A DNA stretch of 64,000 nucleotides. Origin: Fen-1364 sp049515135 (GTDB lineage Bacteria > Spirochaetota > Spirochaetia > SZUA-6 > Fen-1364). The notes beneath the pieces are model-generated. The model was not told the DNA's origin and searched no databases. It saw only the letters and a program-made list of their open reading frames with translations. Positions 59,620 through 64,000 of this stretch are shown here, one piece after another. Each line of letters opens with the position of its first letter. Within the stretch, counting starts at the first letter, position 1. The translations under genes were made by a program, and so were the position numbers. The stretch spans positions 186,001 to 250,000 of the forward strand of contig JBEKUJ010000001.1 in assembly GCA_049515135.1 (NCBI GenBank), in the 5' to 3' direction.

Positions 59620-59649
59620 AATATATAGTGAATCTATTCACTATATATT
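59620..59649. promoter_or_regulatory. 30-bp perfect palindrome upstream of hydC
   Basis: Arms AATATATAGTGAAT (59620-59633) and ATTCACTATATATT (59636-59649) are perfect inverted repeats separated by CT. The palindrome lies 37-66 bases before the hydC ATG and about 215 bases before the divergent sensor gene. It is too symmetric and AT-rich to be chance in this GC-rich DNA. Likely operator of a dimeric regulator, possibly redox-responsive. Confidence 0.75.
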
Positions 59650-59863
59650 GGTAGCATCTCGTGAAGAAAATGTCAATATCTCACAGAGAAATCTCTTAAT
59701 AAGTGACGGTTTACTACGTCTGATATATCAGATAATGAATCCGTTCATGGAGATAGGAGGGGCTAAAAGCTCCAAAAAATGCATTGACCCAAGACTATTA
59801 TCTGCTACAATCGAAGATATCTCCAGGTAGAAAAAACCCGCCCAAGATCGAGGAGGACCAGGT

Positions 59864-61135
59864 ATGGCGGCGAGAAGTGTCTCGATCAAGACCAGGATCA
59901 CTCTTACGCTGGTGCTGCTGCCCCTGGTCTCTCTCATTGTGGTGGGTGCCATAGCTCTTTTCCAGAACAGGGATTCCCTGAGCTCCCAGGTGGAAAGCAA
60001 CCTGGAGCGAATCATCAAGGAGAAGACTATCGGGTACGACCACATCTTCCAACGCGTCCAGCAGGAGGCGGAGGCCGCCGCTCAGTTCGCTTCCCTCACG
60101 TATGCTTCGCCCGTCCCGACCTCCGTCGCGCCCCGCAGGCTGCTCATGCCCTGGACCGGCACAGGCTACGGAAATCCGGATCTTCGTCGGACCCTCGCCC
60201 CGGATGTCATGCGTCTCCAGGAAATCGGCCAGGCCCTGCAGGCAATGGTGTCCAGCAACAGCTACCTGACCCTGGGCTACATGGCCACAGAGACCGGCAT
60301 CACCGTATTCGACAATGAAAAAGTGGTCGCCGTTATCGAAGCCATCAAAGGCTTTGATCCGCGCGCGCGTCCATGGTACAAGATGGTAAAAGGAACTGAC
60401 CGGCGTGCATGGACCGAGCTGTACGTGGACGCCAACACCAAGAAGCTCACCGTAACGGCCGCCTCGCCCGTGCATGACGCCTCGGGCGCGTTCCTGGGCG
60501 TAGTCGGGCTCGATGTGCTCCTGGAAACGCTGCAGAAAGACATCATCACCATTGACATCGGGTATACCAACGAGCCCTTCATGATCAACTCCCAGGGCAA
60601 GGTCATCGTAAGAAAAGGAATGGATGAGAAGGGCACAGCCTGGGACAAGATCTACAAAACGGACAATCTGCTGGAGACGCCGAACGCGGCTTTCACCGCC
60701 ATCATCCGCCGCATGGTCGCGGGCGAGTCGGGGATCAGCGGCTACCGCGGGAGCGACGGGATCATGAACTACCTGGCCTTCGCGCCCATCCCGACAGTCG
60801 GCTCCAGTCTGGGCGTGATCGTGCCTGCCCGGGAGATCATCCAGCCCGTGCAGGAAAGCGGCAAGCTCCTGATCATCGTGCTTGCCATCTTTATGGTGAT
60901 CGCAGTGGGCGTCGGGATCCTCCTGGCAAACCAGGTGACCCGGCCCATCGAGGAGCTCACCGTCCTCATGGACAAGGCAAGCAAGGGACTCGTGGAAATG
61001 GATGAGATCCCGATCCGGCGCATGGACGAGGTCGGAATGCTGGCGCAATCATTCAACCGCATGATTGCAAACCTCGGGACGGTCATCCGGGAGCTCGAGC
61101 AGAAGGCGTCATCGAACACAACGGACCAGACATGA
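59864..61135 (+). CDS. dCACHE-HAMP membrane sensor without output domain
   Basis: A 423-residue protein: helix at 12-32 (ITLTLVLLPLVSLIVVGAIA), a double-CACHE periplasmic domain (about 40-330, with GFDPRARPWYKMVKG and DASGAFLGVVGLDVLL), second helix (LLIIVLAIFMVIAVGVGILL) and HAMP (NQVTRPIEELTVLMDKASKG), then a short coiled tail. No kinase, cyclase or methyl-accepting domain. GGAGG lies before the ATG. Its stop overlaps the next gene (ATGA), so it probably works by direct contact with the PP2C phosphatase. Confidence 0.85.
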   Translation: MAARSVSIKTRITLTLVLLPLVSLIVVGAIALFQNRDSLSSQVESNLERIIKEKTIGYDHIFQRVQQEAEAAAQFASLTYASPVPTSVAPRRLLMPWTGTGYGNPDLRRTLAPDVMRLQEIGQALQAMVSSNSYLTLGYMATETGITVFDNEKVVAVIEAIKGFDPRARPWYKMVKGTDRRAWTELYVDANTKKLTVTAASPVHDASGAFLGVVGLDVLLETLQKDIITIDIGYTNEPFMINSQGKVIVRKGMDEKGTAWDKIYKTDNLLETPNAAFTAIIRRMVAGESGISGYRGSDGIMNYLAFAPIPTVGSSLGVIVPAREIIQPVQESGKLLIIVLAIFMVIAVGVGILLANQVTRPIEELTVLMDKASKGLVEMDEIPIRRMDEVGMLAQSFNRMIANLGTVIRELEQKASSNTTDQT

Positions 61136-63045
61136 ACTTTTTCATCCTGTGGGCAAAGGTCTTTCTTTCCCTGTCGCTTCTTGCGGTGCTGGCGGCCCTC
61201 TCGAGACGGCGGAAGTTCCACGGGGCAGGGCCGCTCTTCGCGCTCTTTTCCCTCCTCCTTGCCAGGGATATCGCGTTCAGCATCTTCCCTCACCCCTTGC
61301 TGATCCCTCTTTCAGATATCGGGGTCCTTGCGCTGCTCCTGGGGTGGTCCCGCGTTGCCACGGAGAAGTGGCCCGCGGACAGGATTTACCTTGGACTGAA
61401 CGGCGCTTTCCTGGCGGCGGCAGTCTTCCTTACATTCGTTCCGCTGATTGACCTGACTCCCTTTGACGTCGGCCTCTTTCTCCTTGCGGACATGGTCTAC
61501 CTTGCCATCGCAATGGGCATGGTGTCCTCCTATACAGCGCGCAATGTGGCCCTGGTCTCCGGTCCGAGGTTCGTGGTCGTATCGGCGCTGCTCGTGTCTC
61601 ATATCATCACGCTCCTCTACGGCTACAATTTTCCCTGGGTCCACTGGATCGTCCTGCCCCCGACCTACGTGGCTTTCTTTTCGATCCTCCTGACAGGGGA
61701 ACGCTTTGACCGCGATGAGCTGGAGAGGTCCATCCGGTTCTACTCTTCGAGCCTCGATTCCACGTACTCATTCATGGAAAACCTCGGCGGCGCCATCACG
61801 GCAAGGATCGACCTCCCGCGCGTCATGGAAATCATCATCGATTCCGCTGTGCACAACATCGGGGCTGACTCCGGGGCCATTCTCATGGTGGACGAATACC
61901 AGGACGTCCTGCGGGTGCGCGCAACGTACGGCATGTACCCACCTCTTCTCGAAGTGCCCGACATCGTGAAGGTCAAGGCGAGCAGCTTGAAGCAATACTT
62001 CACCGATACGCCGATCCCCATCGGCGCGACCGTGCTCGGCGAGGCGGTCAAGAGTGGACTTGCCGTCATGATCCGCGACTGCCGCGAAGACCCTCGCATG
62101 CAGCAGAACAGCAGGGACGACATCCTTTTTGTGAGCTCGCTCCTGGCCATCCCCCTTGTGGTCGGCGACCGGGTGCTGGGCGTCATCTCCGCCTTGAAAA
62201 GGGCTGAAGGCCAGCACTTTTCTGACGAAGACTTTCAGCACCTGAAGACGTTCGCGGACTACGCCTCCATCACCATCGACAACCTCTACACGTACCTGGA
62301 AGTCCTGGAAAAACGGGAAATGGAACGGGAGGTAGATATCGCGGCGCAGATCCAGAGGCGCCTCCTGCCGGCTCAGCTTCCCGAGCTCCCCCTCGCAACC
62401 CTCGCAGTGCACAGCGTGCCGGCGCGCGGCGTGAGCGGCGACTACTACGACGTCATTCCGCTGGACGGGGACAAGGTTGCCCTCGTGATCTGCGACGTTG
62501 CTGGCAAGGGGATACCCGCCGCCATGGTGATGGTGATGATCCGCTCCATTGTCCACCTCCTTATCACCCCGGGCAGGGACGCGGCCGCGACGCTCACCGA
62601 TATCAACAAAGGCATCACCGGGCGAATCGAGATCGATCATTTTGCGACCATCGGTATCCTCATCTACGACCAGGGCCGGCATGAGGCGCAGTATGCGAAC
62701 GCGGCGCACCTCCCGCTCATGGTGTACCGCAGCCGAACGGGCACTCTTGCCAAGCTGGATGCAAAGGGGCTTCCCATTGGAGTGGAGCGGGATGCATCCT
62801 ACGAGCAGAAACGCCTGCACGTCGAGCCCGGGGACGTGCTCGTGCTCTGCACGGACGGCATCGTCGAGGCGATGAACGCCAACGGCCAGCAATATACCCT
62901 GGCACGCCTCAAGGCCGTCATCGAGAAGGGCGCGGGCGGAGGCGTGGAGAAGCTGGCGGAGGCCATTCGCGCGGACGTGGGCCTCCACGTGGGGGGAGCG
63001 CGCCAGCACGACGACCAGACGCTCCTGCTCCTGCAGGTTCGCTAG
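61132..63045 (+). CDS. 7TM-GAF-PP2C (RsbU/SpoIIE-like) phosphatase
   Basis: A 637-residue membrane protein: about six to seven helices in residues 1-190, a GAF domain at about 225-395 (HNIGADSGAILMVDEYQDVL, GDRVLGVISALKR) and a PP2C domain (EREVDIAAQIQRRLLP, RGVSGDYYDVIPLDGDKVAL, ICDVAGKGIPAAMVMVMI, VLVLCTDGIVEAMNANGQ, ARQHDDQTLLLLQVR). The metal-binding Asp residues in GDYYD and DGIVEA are present. It should dephosphorylate the STAS protein encoded next and so release a sigma factor. Confidence 0.92.
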   Translation: MNFFILWAKVFLSLSLLAVLAALSRRRKFHGAGPLFALFSLLLARDIAFSIFPHPLLIPLSDIGVLALLLGWSRVATEKWPADRIYLGLNGAFLAAAVFLTFVPLIDLTPFDVGLFLLADMVYLAIAMGMVSSYTARNVALVSGPRFVVVSALLVSHIITLLYGYNFPWVHWIVLPPTYVAFFSILLTGERFDRDELERSIRFYSSSLDSTYSFMENLGGAITARIDLPRVMEIIIDSAVHNIGADSGAILMVDEYQDVLRVRATYGMYPPLLEVPDIVKVKASSLKQYFTDTPIPIGATVLGEAVKSGLAVMIRDCREDPRMQQNSRDDILFVSSLLAIPLVVGDRVLGVISALKRAEGQHFSDEDFQHLKTFADYASITIDNLYTYLEVLEKREMEREVDIAAQIQRRLLPAQLPELPLATLAVHSVPARGVSGDYYDVIPLDGDKVALVICDVAGKGIPAAMVMVMIRSIVHLLITPGRDAAATLTDINKGITGRIEIDHFATIGILIYDQGRHEAQYANAAHLPLMVYRSRTGTLAKLDAKGLPIGVERDASYEQKRLHVEPGDVLVLCTDGIVEAMNANGQQYTLARLKAVIEKGAGGGVEKLAEAIRADVGLHVGGARQHDDQTLLLLQVR

Positions 63046-63059
63046 AGAAAGGCGGTTGA

Positions 63060-63416
63060 GTGAACTCGGTCATGGAACTGAAGCTGCGCAAGGCAGGGCC
63101 GATCTACGTGATCGACGTGATCGGAGAGATGGACCTGTACAACGCTTTCAAGCTCAAGGACCTGGTGAGAAAGATGATCGACAGCAAGGTCGCCAGCTTT
63201 ATCCTCAACCTGGAGCAGGTCGCGTACATGGACTCCAGCGGCATCGGCTCGCTCCTCTACGTTCACTCGGAGCTGAAGAAGAGGGGCCTTCCCCTCCGCA
63301 TCGTCGGGCTGACGGGCAGCGTCCGCAAGGTCATTGAGCTGACCAAGCTCATGGAGTACTTTCCCATCGTCGCTGACCTGAACACGGCCCTGCGGCAGTT
63401 GAAACCGAAGGTTTAG
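63060..63416 (+). CDS. STAS anti-anti-sigma factor
   Basis: A 118-residue STAS protein: YVIDVIGEMDLYNAFKLKDL and the phosphorylated-Ser helix YMDSSGIGSLLYVHSELKK. When dephosphorylated it binds the anti-sigma ATPase encoded next. GTG 63060 has AAAGG upstream; ATG 63072 is an alternative. It lies between the PP2C phosphatase and the ATPase, the usual partner-switch order. Confidence 0.92.
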   Translation: MNSVMELKLRKAGPIYVIDVIGEMDLYNAFKLKDLVRKMIDSKVASFILNLEQVAYMDSSGIGSLLYVHSELKKRGLPLRIVGLTGSVRKVIELTKLMEYFPIVADLNTALRQLKPKV

Positions 63417-63426
63417 AAGGAAGCGT

Positions 63427-63975
63427 ATGGAAGAGAGCAGAGCGATTGTCGTGAACGAGGCGAGCAGGCTTTTCAACCGCACGGGCATGTTCTACAAGAA
63501 GTTCCCCAGCGACTTCCGGCAGATCCGCTATTTCACCCTCGTGGTCCTCCAGAAGGCCCCGCCGGAAATAAAGGAGATCAACCTCCTGGAGCAGCAGATC
63601 TCCGAGCTGATCAAGAACGCGGTGAAGCACGGCAACCACAAGGACCCGGCCAAGAACGTCCACGTGTGGTTCGCATTCGATGAGGCGAGCGCCCGTATCA
63701 TCGTGCAGGACGAGGGAGAGGGCTTCGCCCGCCTGGAGGAATGGAACGAGTTCAACCGCCGTCGCAACGAATGCTTCACGAAGCAGGATTTCGAGGAGAT
63801 GGCGCGCTACGTCTCCTACGTGACCCCCGACAGCGACGAGCACGACAGCGGCAACGCCCTGTTTGCGGCCGTCGAATACTGGGACGCCGGCCTCGTCTTC
63901 AACGGGAAGAAAAACTGCGTGGCGGCTGCCAAGCACTTCCCGCACAAGAGGCATGGGATCGCCCTGGCGTCCTGA
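63427..63975 (+). CDS. Anti-sigma regulatory ATPase (RsbW-like)
   Basis: A 182-residue GHKL-type ATPase with N-box LISELIKNAVKHGN-like (residues 57-69) and G1 box IIVQDEGEGFARLEEW. The C-terminal half is longer than in SpoIIAB (RNECFTKQDFEEMARYVSYV, NALFAAVEYWDAG), a form I associate with spirochaete genomes. It would phosphorylate the STAS protein and sequester a sigma factor or another target. No sigma gene is in the window. Confidence 0.82.
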   Translation: MEESRAIVVNEASRLFNRTGMFYKKFPSDFRQIRYFTLVVLQKAPPEIKEINLLEQQISELIKNAVKHGNHKDPAKNVHVWFAFDEASARIIVQDEGEGFARLEEWNEFNRRRNECFTKQDFEEMARYVSYVTPDSDEHDSGNALFAAVEYWDAGLVFNGKKNCVAAAKHFPHKRHGIALAS

Positions 63976-63984
63976 GGGCTGCGC

Positions 63985-64000
63985 ATGAGGGCACGCAAGT
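63985..64000 (+). CDS. Possible start of the next gene (cut by window edge)
   Basis: ATG at 63985 begins MRARK and has GAGGG a few bases upstream, ten bases after the previous stop. Too short to identify. Confidence 0.3.

Noticed and set aside
1..64000. CRISPR arrays or rRNA genes
   Set aside because: No regularly spaced direct repeats and no rRNA-like sequence were noticed.

Overview
The window is a high-GC bacterial chromosome segment with one AT-rich island at about 20.9-25.8 kb. Gene content suggests an anaerobic, fermentative, heavily signalling bacterium: a trimeric [FeFe]-hydrogenase, a phosphate acyltransferase, corrinoid salvage, many histidine kinases, a 7TM-DISM receptor, and a PP2C/STAS/anti-sigma ATPase module. 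A free-living member of Spirochaetota is my best guess, from the style of the partner-switch and hydrogenase-sensor genes. There is no rRNA in the window to confirm it.

Layout: 0-2.3 kb holds a YhaN/YhaO (SbcCD-like) nuclease pair and a lipoprotein FKBP. 2.4-9.1 kb holds a large radical SAM protein, thioredoxin, an HD hydrolase, a PfkB kinase and GlgX. 9.2-12.8 kb holds a CHASE4 kinase facing a response-regulator phosphatase that is split by an in-frame amber codon. 12.8-15.2 kb is proBA. 15.3-16.8 kb is a translationally coupled pair resembling the plant phytol and phytyl-phosphate kinases VTE5 and VTE6. 16.8-20.9 kb holds a GH18 lipoprotein, tRNA(CAU), a hybrid kinase and tRNA-Leu(CAA).

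20.9-27.3 kb is accessory DNA: an integrase remnant abutting tRNA-Leu, a frame-shifted outer-membrane-like protein, a YgjP-type metallopeptidase, a kinase-less sensor, two paralogous small HTH proteins bracketing a P4-type primase fragment, an IS21-like terminus and an FAD oxidoreductase.

27.9-32.8 kb is a two-component unit: a 7TM-DISM double-kinase hybrid, an NtrC-type activator, and a divergent 70-codon frame behind a textbook sigma-54 promoter with upstream inverted repeats. 32.9-40.4 kb holds a Ptb-like acyltransferase, fabDGF divergent from fabH, a PtsN/PII-like pair, aroC and a small membrane protein. 40.5-45.1 kb is an SH3 lipoprotein, a BtuF-like binding protein and cobU-cobT-cobS. 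45.1-50.3 kb is a sugar ABC transporter without its ATPase, next to a NarL-type two-component pair.

50.3-59.6 kb is a leftward run: hydC-hydB-hydA, then a kinase fused to an H-cluster-type hydrogenase domain, a lone receiver, a receiver-PAS-kinase and an MFS transporter. A divergent unit at 59.9-64 kb encodes a dCACHE sensor, a GAF-PP2C phosphatase, a STAS protein and an anti-sigma ATPase. A 30-bp perfect palindrome lies in the intergenic region in front of hydC. I read the two arms together as a hydrogen/redox-sensing relay plus partner switch. At least seven genes have a -10-like hexamer 6-10 nt before the start codon, suggesting widespread leaderless or near-leaderless transcripts.
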